A model generated the notes under the pieces. The model worked only from the letters and a program-made list of their open reading frames with translations. It did no database searches and had not been told where the DNA came from. This document shows positions 52,301 through 63,304 of a DNA stretch of 64,000 nt, one piece after another. Positions within the stretch are counted from its first letter, which is position 1; each line of letters begins with the position of its first letter. A program made the position numbers and the translations under genes. Source of the DNA: Monomorium pharaonis (Eukaryota; Arthropoda; Insecta; Hymenoptera; Formicidae); contig NC_050476.1 of the NCBI RefSeq assembly GCF_013373865.1, positions 1,720,501-1,784,500 on the forward strand. The letters are read 5' to 3'.

Positions 52301-54396
52301 TTTGTAATGTAAGTTCTAAAAATGATATTCTATGTAAACATTTTCACATTCAAAAACTTGCACAATCTCATAAAAATTTTATTCAGTTTTGATATTGTTG
52401 AGTATTTTGATACTCTATTATTTTAAACCTTTTTCTTAAAATAACTCATGATAATAAATTAAAAAATGAATTGAAGCAATAAACGATTATAAACAAAGTC
52501 TCAAAACGAATGAATAAGAAGGATAACGAGGCGTGGAGATAAAAAAGAATACGCGAGACAACGTGCTCCGATTTCGAAAGCACGCGGTCGCGCAGTAAAA
52601 CTTCCTACACGATACAAATGTCAATATCAGCTGATCTCTTGATAACCTCAACGTTTCAACGACACACGACAACAGTATTTCGCATTATCGTCTCGATTCA
52701 GCCGACCCAACCGTCGTCGAAAATCAAGCGGAACGAAACGCTGATCGACTCATCGTCATCCTGTCGCATGTGTCGTCGTTCGAGGAATCATGTTTGCTCC
52801 GCAGGAGGTGACGGAGAATCTGACGGCGCAGGTGAACGAATTGCAGGCACTGCAGTCCGTTTATCCGACCGAGCTAACTGTAGCGGACCATGGGGTTTTG
52901 GCTGACATCAACGAGTACATCGAACACCCGGACGATCGAAATCCACCCCGATGGCTGGAGTACGCCGTCGCGATCCCGTTGAATGGTGTAATTTAACATT
53001 TGTAACATAACGTTGCCACGCGGTATATGACTACGACTGTTCATTGTTATTGAATAATGAGAATAATATATTTTTTTATTCATGTATTACCTCTGTTTAA
53101 CGCTATATAATCTCATTTCAATATTTCAAAATTTAATATTTCAAAAATGATTTCTTTAAACAAGAATGTTCTCTTTTTCCTGTGCACCAGGAGAGTATCG
53201 AGTTGTTGGTAAACTTGCCGACTAATTACCCGAAGGAGCAACCCGAAGTGTACGCGAGAAGTTCCTGCTTAGACAGAACGCAACAGTGTCTGCTGAACAA
53301 GGAGCTCTCAATCGTCGTCAAGGCCCAAGAAGCGGGCGAACCTTGCATCTACACACTGATATCATGGTTGCAGGACAACGTAGAGACTTATCTTGAGGCT
53401 TCGAAAGTGTGTGACCAAGCGATTTCGCGGGGCGACGCGAATAAAAGCGACACCGCGGGGAATCGAACCACAGTGGTTTTCTCCAGATATTGGATCTACA
53501 GTCATCACATATACAGCAAGTTTAAACGACGGGACGTGGCTAATCTGGCGAAGGAGAACTCTATCACAGGATTTTGCTTAGCTGGCAAACCGGGAATAAT
53601 TTGCATGGAGGGAACTCTGGAAGATTGTGACTATTGCTGGCAAAAAGTAATGTCAATAATGATCTTCTTATATTTTAATAATGTAATGAGAATATTTCAT
53701 GATATAATTATTTTGCAGATTCGAACTATGAACTGGCACAGGATATTAATAAAATTATTGGAGAAAGAGGAAGACTGCAACAATGTGAATGATATGCGTA
53801 AGTTCACGGACTTTCAGGAAGTCTCCTTTCCCACTACCGAGCGTCACAACGACATGGGCCAACTTCTCAAATATCTTACTAACCACGATTGCCAGCACGC
53901 GTTCAAGGAGCTCTTTGGATTAGAAGGAAAAACCAGCAAACTTTCAGATTGATATAATTATACAAAAATTGATTTAATTTCACAAGCTTTTTACTCAAAT
54001 ATACATAGAAGAAATTATTTTCCTACCTTTATGGGGTTCATTCTGAAGACCCCTCTTTCGACGCTTGCTTTCCTGAAGAATTGTTTCAGTCGTATCATTC
54101 ATATACTTAACAATTTCGTTGTTAATATTATTCAAAGTCTCACTATTTAATACATCGTACACTAAAATGTCAAATATGTTTCATTGAATAGAGGTAATTT
54201 TGTAGTTTTTGTATTTGAGTGATAAAGCAATTGATATTTTACCATCACTGAGATTTTTGAAGTATTCTGTTGTACGATCGAGTATCGCGTACAAATTTTC
54301 CGTCGAGTGAGAAAGGTAACGTCCACACTGTGTTACACATATTAATGTGAAAATCAGGAAGAGTTCTCGTAACATATTTACATGAAGTAGGTTCAT
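46383..54396 (-). CDS. Large secreted protein with propeller-like region and repeated beta-rich modules
   Basis: Sixteen minus-strand exons join in phase and encode about 1,598 residues: 54,243-54,396; 54,027-54,161; 51,996-52,141; 50,956-51,909; 50,223-50,637; 49,641-50,098; 49,423-49,568; 49,093-49,352; 48,784-49,032; 48,524-48,706; 48,283-48,443; 47,967-48,219; 47,638-47,881; 47,201-47,571; 46,827-47,129; 46,383-46,747. The N-terminus is a signal peptide (LRELFLIFTLICVTQCG). A furin-type site KRRKR precedes Gly89. Residues about 97-440 resemble beta-propeller or EAR-type repeats (FVPFQRVAPARHVRSL, TVEIYQYNGWRF). About 470-1,375 holds diverged modules with motifs such as VKNLTTSKIKGINL and LIIDGTVNDVNLTEL. 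The end, about 1,376-1,598, is again propeller-like. N-glycosylation sequons are many. I suspect kinship with Drosophila Nasrat/Polehole/Closca eggshell proteins, but this rests on architecture only. Confidence 0.82.
50709..50890. repeat. Dispersed AT-rich repeat, copy 1
   Basis: It lies in the intron between exons 4 and 5 of the large secreted-protein gene. It shares an ordered set of blocks with 61,360-61,535: CAC(C/T)(T/C)AAGT, TTTTTGTTAC, AATAACATTTAAT, TTTTTTAC, TTAGTTTAGTTATT and CACCTT(G/A)TAT. It is noncoding and probably a decayed transposon family. Confidence 0.6.
52790..53952 (+). CDS. RWDD2: RWD domain-containing protein 2 (RWDD2A/B type)
   Basis: Three exons join in phase: 52,790-52,987, 53,191-53,646 and 53,719-53,952, encoding 295 residues (RWDD2A is about 292). 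The N-terminal RWD domain, about residues 1-130, carries LQALQSVYPTEL and the family's NYPKEQPEVY motif. The C-terminal domain includes SRYWIYSHHIYSKFKRRD and GFCLAGKPGIICMEG, diagnostic of RWDD2. The cellular role of this family is poorly defined. The exon 1 donor is placed after the GGT Gly codon (GTAATT), because the alternative one base earlier breaks frame. The whole gene sits inside intron 2 (52,142-54,026) of the large secreted-protein gene on the opposite strand. I cannot separate the A and B paralogues, which are vertebrate duplicates. Confidence 0.92.
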
Positions 54397-54804
54397 GAGC
54401 TACTGATCATGACTGATTCACGATGCGAGTTTGAATGTCCAATAATATCGTGTTTACAATTTTTTCTGCACAGTTTCTACCTTTCCAAATTCCAGTCTGT
54501 AACAGTCAGGTGTACATAAACGCCAATATAAACTGTGTACATATTATACAAGGAGTCTCAAAATTTCTCATTTGCAGATTCCTCGATATTATATTAATTT
54601 ATTCCTAATAAATAGATAAAACGAATTCAGCAAAATATAATTGTATAAAAATGAAGGAGTTTATGAATATGCTAAATTGAGTGTATAGTAATAAAATTTA
54701 TTTTATATTTATAGTGTATAGTAATAAATTTTATATATATATATATATATTTTTTTTTTTTAAATATGTCTTTAAATATGTTCAGAGAATTTTATTTACA
54801 AGTC
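54397..54804. other. Short spacer between APC10 and the secreted-protein gene
   Basis: About 400 bp of AT-rich DNA between two tandem minus-strand genes. It should hold the promoter of the secreted-protein gene; no clear core element was recognised. The APC10 poly(A) signal (minus-strand AATAAA) is at 54,791-54,796, nine bases past its stop. A (TA)n run lies near 54,735. Confidence 0.6.
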
Positions 54805-55581
54805 TTATCTAATAGTGGCGTAGCGTAAAAATTCATTGGTGAGAAATTGCCCTGGGAGGTAAGGCGCTGGTGGACCAAGGATATCTTGTGCAGGGCTATG
54901 GATCTTGATTTGCCTCATGTGAGTGTCCCTGCCATTTTGATGATTGCTGATAACTGCTATCTGAATCATGAACGTCCTAATTGGTCGATCATTAATGTTT
55001 TTGATAGGAATCACTATCCATCCGCTCGGCTCATTCAAGTCCATCACCTCTACCTCCTGCAAATCGTTAAAGTTGGTCCCGGCTCTGATACTTATCCTGG
55101 AAAATAAATCAGAACGCCTGCGTGTTAATAGCCGATCAGTGACGATCGCTAATATCATCTCCATAGACAGTAAAAAGTATCTTTACCTATTGGGAGTGTA
55201 GCTCTCGTCCAGCTTGTAATCCGTGTAGATGCATATGTCGCGAATGGTCGTCTTTCTCTTGAACTGTATGTTGACCAAGTGTGGCAGCTGCCCGTCCGAT
55301 TGCCAGTAGGTTTCTGTGATGTCGTCGCGAAGCTGGTCCACGCCGAATCCCGGCTTACAGCTGGATAAGCTCCAGATCGCGTAGTTCCCGACCTCCCGTA
55401 CTCGTCCGGTCAGCTGCTCCTGCACAGGATCTATCTCCCCTGAGAAAATTGAACATCCTTTTGTTTAAGACATCCCGAATTTATCATTTGAAAAATTGAT
55501 TAGATCAATCGCACTTGCGAATTGAAAAAATGTCAAAGAAATTACAGTGCACTCACCGTTATTGTTAGTCTTGTTGCTCAT
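54805..55581 (-). CDS. APC10: Anaphase-promoting complex subunit 10 (DOC1)
   Basis: APC10 is a processivity factor and co-receptor for D-box substrates in the APC/C ubiquitin ligase, which drives mitotic exit. Three minus-strand exons join in phase: 55,557-55,581, 55,187-55,439 and 54,805-55,096, encoding 189 residues (human 185). The protein is almost entirely the DOC domain, a jelly roll: REVGNYAIWSLSSCKPGFGV, TYWQSDGQLPHLVNIQF, DYKLDESYTPNRISIRAG and the ISNHQNGRDTHMRQIKI segment. It ends in the Ile-Arg tail that docks on the APC3 TPR subunit, so the C-terminus is intact. The first coding exon is only eight codons, Asn-rich. It is divergent from BBS7, with 831 bp between the ATGs. Confidence 0.96.
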
Positions 55582-56200
55582 GGTTAGGTTAGGCCTATTC
55601 GATCTATTGTTCTAGCGCAGCGGCCTTTCAATTAACGTCTCTGTAACACTTGCCGCAAGTTATGTAAGATAATATTAGGCCGAGTAATCTCCCGATACAT
55701 CACAACACTCGTTTTTAACTTTCAGCAAATGTTCCGACGTTTACTCATGCATTTCAAAAACCAGGCTCGCCCTCGACTCGCCGTCGAGGTATCGATGTTT
55801 CTCGACGCTCTTCACTTTTCGAATCACTTTGAAATTGAAACTCGATTCGATTTCGAATCTGCGATTATACATGTGCCTGGGATTAATTAGAATTTCTTTT
55901 TACACGGACAAAAATTCGTCGCCGGAAGACGTCATGTTCTTATCAATACGCGTTTTAATAAGTTTCATCGCGATTTATAATTTTTGGGAACCAATTCGTC
56001 GGAGATATCGATACCTCTCGAACACCTAATTCAAATCAATTTAAAATTCAATTTAATTTCGAATCCGTAATTACACACGTGTGGAATAATTCAATTGTTG
56101 GATGTCGATTTATGTGCAAAAATTCATCGTGACGAGAAATGTCAATCGACACACGTTTTATTCGTATTTTTATCAGGGAAACCGGTTTGTTGTGACGCGC

Positions 56201-56214
56201 GTTGCCATAGTTAA
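56201..56214 (+). promoter_or_regulatory. X-box-like (RFX) site upstream of BBS7
   Basis: GTTGCC, AT, AGTTAA matches the X-box consensus GTTGCC AT GGTAAC at 11 of 14 positions with a perfect first half. It lies 199-212 bp upstream of the BBS7 ATG. Functional assignment is inference. Confidence 0.45.
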
Positions 56215-56337
56215 ATTGATCGTAGCGTTACATTTCACTGCCGCTTCAATATTCTCGCCGCTATTTTGCATCGAAAGACTTGTGGGATTCGTAAAATTGA
56301 CGAGCTGAGACATTGATATAATTTTTAAGCAATTCGA

Positions 56338-56351
56338 TAAACAATGGCAAC
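56338..56351 (-). promoter_or_regulatory. Second X-box-like half-site near BBS7
   Basis: On the minus strand this reads GTTGCC AT TGTTTA: a perfect first half and a weak second half, about 62-75 bp upstream of the BBS7 ATG. It probably falls in or near the 5' UTR. Confidence 0.3.
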
Positions 56352-56412
56352 AATTTAGGTCAGAGTCTTTGGTGAGACAATTCCAAAATAATTCAATTAT
56401 CGATCAAACGCG

Positions 56413-59400
56413 ATGACGTTGGCGCTGTCGAGGATAGATTACACGACAGTGGGAGTCACCTCACGTGGCACAACAATTATATTTCCGCCTAACGAGGCGA
56501 CGAGGCAACCGCAAAAGTTTGCCGTTGCCGATCACGATGGCGTGCTGCATATATATGGTATAATATACTTTTTTTATATTTTCTATTTTTTATTTTTATT
56601 TTATCACGATACAAAGATATTCCAGCAAATGAATATATAGTCATAATTGATTAATATTATTCTGACAACAATAATACAAAGATAAACATGAACAATAATA
56701 CAAAGAAAAATTTTAATAACGCAGTCTTCATTCTCTTTTAATATTAGTGTTAAATAAATATATTATAAGACATCTTAAGTATTCGAGAATTATACTAAAT
56801 CATCCTTCTTCGAACAGGCATGAAAAAAGGGGAGCTGCAATTGTCGTTTAAATCCCTGCCCGGTCCAAAAATCGAGAAAATGGTCCTTGGTGGCTCGATA
56901 GGTATGTTGAGGGATAAGATTTTCATTGCGTACGGCAACTCCGTGAAGGGATTCACGAGAAAGGGCAAGCTGTTCTTAGAGTTCGATACCAGCCTAATAG
57001 ATCCGATTTCCGCGATGTAAGCTTATTTACATTGAGTGTTCAATTCTTACGATAATATATTTTTGACATATCTCGCAATTCTGTTATCACGCTAATTATG
57101 TGATGAAATGTTCCACTATTGTAGGTATGTCCTTGGTCCTGATCTCGCGGCATGCGCCCGTGATCTTTATCATCGATACAGGGACTGCAAGGACGCCGAC
57201 TCGTACCTGACTGGCGAAACTCTGCACGACGTCGTGCTCTTACCCGGAGATGGCAACGTGGTGTACGCTATTTTAGCCTGTGCTGATTGCGCGGTAAGAC
57301 ATCACGATTGATTTCGCGCGAGCGTATTCCAGAAGGTATCATATATTTCGAACTCCAATCGAGAAAGGCAGCAAAGACTGGCTAAAGAAGTTGTACCTTT
57401 GAAAGAATAACAATCGATTATCTGATTCCATTTCTATTTCTTAAAAATTATTATTAAAAATCTCAACACTGTTTTCAATAATTGTTTCTCATTAATTTTA
57501 CCTGGATGATGGATTTAAATCTCAACTCTTTTTTGCAAAAACTTACAGAGAAACTTACAGAGTAAGAAGTTATTTTCCAAGAATGCATCTACATCTGATT
57601 TGTTAACGCAGCTCTACTTTTCAGGTGCGCGTTCTGCATGGCACGAGAAGCCCAACAGTCCTAAGACTACCGAGTACTCCTACAGTGCTTTCCATATACA
57701 GGTATTACTGATCTATCATGCACAGCATTTCACATGAATTATCTGATAATACGTTTCATGTCAGAGAAGGAGAGATCTACTCGAGAGATCGCGTCTTGGT
57801 CGGTACCGCGGACGGCAGAGTTGGATTGCTGATCCTGCAGGGCAACAAAACGCTTCGAATCACCTGGCTGCTAACTTCGACAGGCTCGGGAATTACCTCG
57901 TTAGATACTCATCAGTTACAGGATGGTATAGACATCCTCGTCGGTCGACAAGATGGAGTCATCGAGGTGTACACGTTTCCCGATGAGGACGTATCGTCCA
58001 TTCTGCGTTTTCATTACGTGAGTGATGATCGTAGCTGTATTCAAGTTTTCGTTTAATTAAATCATACTAATTCAGAGATGAATATTCATTGTAGAACGCC
58101 GGCGAGAGCATCAGTACAGTCGTAGGTGGGATAATCGGCGTCGCCAATTACCCGGAGGTTCTTGTCACGACTTATTCAGGCAGAGTATTCGGATTGACTA
58201 CCAGTCCTCCTGGTCTATTGGAAGCGGGACAGAGCAACGTCGGACTGGCGCGGTTGAAACTAGAGATACAGCAACTGCAGGAGAAGCTCAATGAAGAGAA
58301 GGAATCAGCCAATTTTATGCCGGACCCTCTGGCACCTTTGATACTAGCAGTGAATCATAAGTAACAACAAAATTATTTCGTACATTACAAACAGATTGAT
58401 TAATTAATCAGGATTAAAATTGTAATTAAAATCGATTCACAGAATGGTGTTACACAAAGAAGATGCCTCGTATTCCCTGTCCGTGGAGCTGGACGCGTCA
58501 ATCGACAATATTCTAATACAATCTGACACGCCCATCGACCTACTGGAGACGGAAAATAATAGCGCGGTGGTCAGCCTGTCCGCTTGCGATCCTAGAGAGG
58601 GCAATTTTGTCCTTGCTACCTATCGATGCCAAGTAATTTTCTTGTAATTCTCTGAAATAATATAACCTTTTTGAATTTTAATAACATCTGAAAATACAAG
58701 CTTTGTGAGAAACTATTTGTAAACAGATCAATACAAATCGTTTGGAAATGCGACTGAGGTCCATTGAGGGTCAACCGGGTACTTTGCAGGTCTACATAAC
58801 ATCTCAGGTATTCTACATGTTGCTTCCCGAATTCTAGATATATATTTACATTAACATCTCCGATGATTTTCAGGTACAGCCGAAACGCTGTCGTAAAATC
58901 TCAGTTCCTATTTACGCCTTATCTCTACATGTTAGACAACACGAGGATGATAATAACACCGCGTCCAGCGGTCCGTTTAACGAATTGAAACTAAATGGCA
59001 ATTTCACTATTGCCGAGGTACGCTTTTTTTTATTCTATTAATCTTATCGCGAGAGAAATAGTCTTCTATGTTCTCACTTGTATTTCCGTCTCAGATGCAC
59101 GCGTGGCTGTCTTTAGCATTACCAGACGTGCCCGAGAGACCTCATGTTAACGAGGGTGAAGCTATTTTAATATACGTCTCATCCTTCATCGGAACGGTCC
59201 TCAAATGCAAATATAAGTGAGTTTATAATGTAAAATCAAGTCTACATTCACAAAAATCAAGTCTACATTAATCTTTTGATAAACTATAGGAAAGGTAGCG
59301 CACTTTTTCTCGGCGAAAACATATCCAGTATTATAATTCTCAGAGACATCTTAACAAAGGAAGCGACAAAGCGAAAGATAAAGCTAGACGTGTTCTGCGG

Positions 59401-59933
59401 TATTTATTAACAATAGTTACATAACTTTTAAAAGTTGTAAAACGAAATTGCAAACATAAATCTTTCCGTAGAGGTAGCGGAAGGTAGTATATCTAGAGTC
59501 TTGGAGTTAACTCTCCCGCGATTGAATGCAGCCTACGATTTAATTCAAAAAATAAAAATTCTGAACGCTCTTGAGGAGTGGGAGCTTCAGTCTAATCCGA
59601 GAGAGAACTTGTGCACCGAGTATCAAGAGTTGTTAGAAAAGGAGACGGAAATCAGATCGCTTATGGCGAAGGACACTGAGATCCTCAACAGACTGCACGC
59701 TGTCATCACCGACTTATACGTAGATTGGGAACGAGCGAAGCGATCTCGAAGGTAAAAATAAAATTTTTGTTATGATCTAATTATAATATCATTTATATAA
59801 TAGGATCAGTGGCCAGGAGGCTACAGCAAGGCTCAAAGATGCCCTCGAATCCAAGGACTTGGCTACCATCTTGCAAATTTTCATCGGTAAAACTGACGTA
59901 AGCGGGCCAAGTCTGATACCCGCTGCTATTTAA
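56413..59933 (+). CDS. BBS7: Bardet-Biedl syndrome 7 protein homologue, BBSome subunit
   Basis: BBS7 is a core subunit of the BBSome, the coat-like complex that moves membrane proteins in and out of cilia. Thirteen exons join in phase: 56,413-56,557; 56,818-57,016; 57,125-57,293; 57,625-57,701; 57,765-58,017; 58,095-58,360; 58,443-58,632; 58,727-58,807; 58,874-59,017; 59,095-59,216; 59,290-59,399; 59,472-59,751; 59,804-59,933. They give 721 residues (human 715). The N-terminal beta-propeller covers about residues 1-330 (LSRIDYTTVGVTSRGT, GMKKGELQLSFKSLPGPKI, DILVGRQDGVIEVYTF). A short coiled coil follows at 332-352. The appendage and helical C-terminus contain KEDASYSLSVELDASIDNIL, FVLATYRCQ, RSIEGQPGTLQ and ILRDILTKEATKRKIKL. 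In insects, ciliated sensory neurons and sperm are the expected sites. Confidence 0.97.
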
Positions 59934-60635
59934 ACTTTTGGAAATTACAAATGAAATGGACCAATGTATTTCTATAAACATGTTCAAGTAAAAAATATAT
60001 TTTTTAACGCTAATTCACAATATGTATATATATAAACGGCTAAAACGTACAATTACATAATTGTACAATCCTAATCTTAAAAATGTACATTTATAGTTAG
60101 TATTAATTACAAAGTATGATTACGCATACGTACATACATTTTTTTTCATGAATTTTGGGGTTGTTGCAAAACAGTCTAGTCTCTCTACTTGATTTCACAA
60201 ATTATTTACTTTTTTTAGAAACTGGAAATATTATATACTATACATTATTTATAGGCAGTGTATTAACGCAATTTACTTATCAAATCTTAAATTGATAAGT
60301 TGTCTCCGGTTTAATTTCAAATACACTGATTTTTAAATCTTAAAATACTTACAAAATTATACATAGGAATTTTATAATCACTTTGAATATGCCCAATCTA
60401 TTAAAAATGTACTAAAATTTCATGATTAAAAGTCGAAAGTCATTTCATGTAATCCTTACATTACAGACCGTTTGAGTACCAATATTCCGTAGTAGATCCC
60501 GTGGTGTCAAATATTTTTTTTTATCTCGAGATTTTCAAGATTACATAAAAAAATATTGCCTGCAAAACATAACAAAAACAACACAATAGGAAAAAAGATA
60601 TTTTACCATCGATCGAGATATATAATTGATTCTAC
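59934..60635. other. Convergent intergenic region BBS7-zinc-finger gene
   Basis: About 700 bp of AT-rich DNA holding the two 3' UTRs. No gene, strong repeat or canonical AATAAA for either gene was recognised with confidence. Confidence 0.7.
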
Positions 60636-63304
60636 TCACATGCTGTCAGTCGTTCGCACAACCGCTTCTAGTGGGTCTCTATCTGTATTTACAGTGTCCG
60701 CCGTAGACGTCACCGTATATTCCAAGTTTTGTCCGCCCGTATGTGGCAAAATGGTTTCTGGATTATCGTCTGGGGGGACAATCTCCACGACGCTCGTTGC
60801 TTCGACCTCCAATTTCAAATCTCTCACGAGATCCTGAATCGTTTTTGCTTGTGCCCTCTTGTCTCCCTCCAGCTCCTCCACGTTTTTTCCCTCTGTTAAA
60901 ATTCTGTTCAAGGATTTATCATTCGTTTTCGTTCGGGAGTGTGTATGCATGTGCCTCTTCATATCACTTCGTACTCGGAACGGTTTGCCGCATACCACGC
61001 ATGGATGCGGCTTCTCGCCGGTGTGTATGCGACGGTGATTTTGCATGTAACTGCTCGCGCGGAACGTCTTGTTGCAGAAGTCGCAGCGGTAATTTTTCTC
61101 GCCGGTGTGAATACGTCTGTGCACAATCAGTGAGTATTTTCGGGCAAATTCCTTAGCGCAATATTCGCACTGATACTGCTTGTGCTCCGAATGGATGCTC
61201 GTTAAGTGATACTTTAAGTCGCCCCATTGTCGAAAATGTCGCCCGCATTGCTCGCATTTGTACGGTTTGTCGCCGCTATGAAGTCTTTTGTGCACCTGTT
61301 CATAATTTTTTATTAACAAAAAATTAAACAATTATAAATAAAATAAAAATTAATCCTGTGGAATGCTGTTATGAATTTCCACTCAAGTACTAATTAAAGT
61401 TTAATTTTTGTTACCAAAATTTTGATAAAACTTAAAATAACATTTAATGAGATTTTTTACACTAAAATATTGTTAATTTAGTTATTCTCGCACCTTATAT
61501 TTTATAAAATATAAAATGTAATAAAATTCCTGAACATGTAAAAAAATTTAATTGTGTAAATTTGCAGCCAGATCAATATTAATTAACAATAAAATGTTTA
61601 ATTTAATTTTTATATTATTAATAAAATTAAATTATGCTCCTTGTAGCATATCAGTGCTTACCTTCAAAGCACTAGCAGCGAAGAAACGTTTATTACAAAC
61701 ATCGCACTGATGCGGCCGTTCGCCGCTGTGAGATCGCATATGGTAAACTAAGCTATTTTTATGGTGGAATGAACGATTGCACTGAGAACAGGTTAATTCG
61801 TCACCTGCAAGGATGTCATTTTTTAAACTATCTATCGTGAGCGCGTCTACTTTCGAAAGGAGAAGAAAAAATGATTTACGAACTTGACTTTCGCGTTTTC
61901 GGTGATTTCTTTTTCTTGGCCGACTGTGGAATGTTAGTCTTTGCCTTCTCGTTAGTAGAGTTTTTAACCTCGCTAACGGCCGATGATCTTATTTGTTGGT
62001 CCCTCTGTTGTTGTATCTCTTCCGAAACGCCGGTAATGGTCCATATGGCTGATTCGTTATTCGCGGTAGGTAGTGAGGAGTCCGTGTCGTCGTCGATACG
62101 AGCGCCAGCGGTTTCTTCCACTATAAGTGGAATAAAAAAAACAATTATACTTTGTGTCACAAAATTTTAATATCAAGAAGACTTCTCGCTCTTACCAACG
62201 TTGCGAATGCCCTCCATGAGGTCTTCAGGTTCACTGAACTCTTCGATAACGGTATTTTCTAAACTGGTCACCGTTTCCGGCACCGATATCGAAATATTAG
62301 TGTTTGTCGCTTGAGCTATTCGCGTCTCCTGTTTTACTGGTTCATAATGCACCTGTTGAAATTATATTCGATTACTTTCTACTTTATGCTGTTTAAAGTG
62401 CGCATGTATTAGAGTTTAACATTTAACATTACGAATATATACCTTCAAATGTTCAAAGAACTTCAACTGACTGCTAAACTTGGAACTACACAATTCACAT
62501 TTAAAAACGTTAGCTTGAACTTCACTGGTCGATTTAATTGCTGTATTCTCTTGATTTGATTTGCTATTGTCTTTTCGCGCCGCGTTCTTCTTCGTCTGCT
62601 GCTGTTTCAGCTTACGAGGTATTCTCTTCTTGTGCGGCAGAGTCCTCTTAGGTCCAGACCCTGACGTGGCGTCCTCGCTGCTCTCCGTGGATACCTCAAT
62701 GTCGTACTCGCTCTTAACGTTGATGAATTCCTGCTTCACATTTTGCGTGATCCTTTTAAAAGGTTGCAAAGGCGGATAAACGGACGGAGGAGCAGTATTC
62801 GACTCGGGCACCGCTTGAATCGAATACGAATTTACCGGCGCCAAGGTCTCAAGATGCGAAACATCGGGTAGACCAGTTGATGTGTCCTCATGCTGCGACT
62901 GGATGGTGTGGAGCTGCTGCTTCTGCTGTTGATGCAGCTGCACTGCAACCAGGGCCGCGGCCAGTCTACGGTCGTCCTGCATCACACAATTCACATTCTA
63001 TGTGCAAGGTATAAATATACAGTCATTATTGGCATTAAGTAACTCATATTACAACCTCTGTCAGCTCATGTGGCAGTAGGTCGTCCGTCTCGTAGTACTG
63101 TGTGCCTGTGCCATAGTCTGTACCGACGCCAGCGGCGCTGATCATATCCACGACCATGCCTTCTGGGATCAGCTCGCCATTCAGTGTCAACAGTGGCACT
63201 CCCTTGTTCAGGGACTCACCGTCGGCCCGTTGGATGGTGATGTACTGAGTGCCTTCCATCCCCTCCAGCAGCACCGCCTGCGCCTCCTCTGTTGTGACTT
63301 CCAT
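60636..63304 (-). CDS. C2H2 zinc-finger protein with seven fingers, probable transcription factor
   Basis: Six minus-strand exons join in phase: 63,056-63,304, 62,443-62,976, 62,196-62,352, 61,884-62,120, 61,662-61,804 and 60,636-61,295, encoding 659 residues. Finger 1 (CELCSSKF..HLKVH, near residues 245-263) stands alone and is split by an intron. Fingers 2-7, about 397-559, are contiguous with HTGEKP-type linkers between later fingers (CSQCNRSF, CDVCNKRF, CEQCGRHF, CEYCAKEF, CDFCNKTF, CVVCGKPF). The N-terminus is acidic and hydrophobic (MEVTTEEAQAVLLEGMEG). Residues about 95-235 include a Gln-rich stretch, a Lys/Arg-rich basic patch (KKRIPRKLKQQQTKKNAARK) and a possible SUMO-site motif VKQE. 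Nuclear DNA binding is expected; targets are unknown. I chose the ATG at 63,304; the frame continues upstream without an ATG. I do not recognise a specific orthologue. Confidence 0.9.
61360..61535. repeat. Dispersed AT-rich repeat, copy 2
   Basis: It lies in the intron between exons 5 and 6 of the zinc-finger gene. It shares ordered blocks with 50,709-50,890 in the same orientation. No coding capacity. Confidence 0.6.

Larger units (their letters stand above)
55582..56412. promoter_or_regulatory. APC10-BBS7 divergent promoter region with a diverged tandem duplication
   Basis: The region between the two divergent start codons contains two imperfect copies of a ~210-bp unit, about 55,780-55,990 and 55,997-56,180. 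Matched blocks are TATCGAT(G/A), ATTTCGAATC(T/C)G, CAAAAATTC(G/A)TCG and ACGTTTTA or GCGTTTTA. Each copy has a TATCGAT core; the second, at 56,006-56,013, is a complete TATCGATA DREF-type element. Two X-box-like sites follow nearer to BBS7. Confidence 0.6.
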
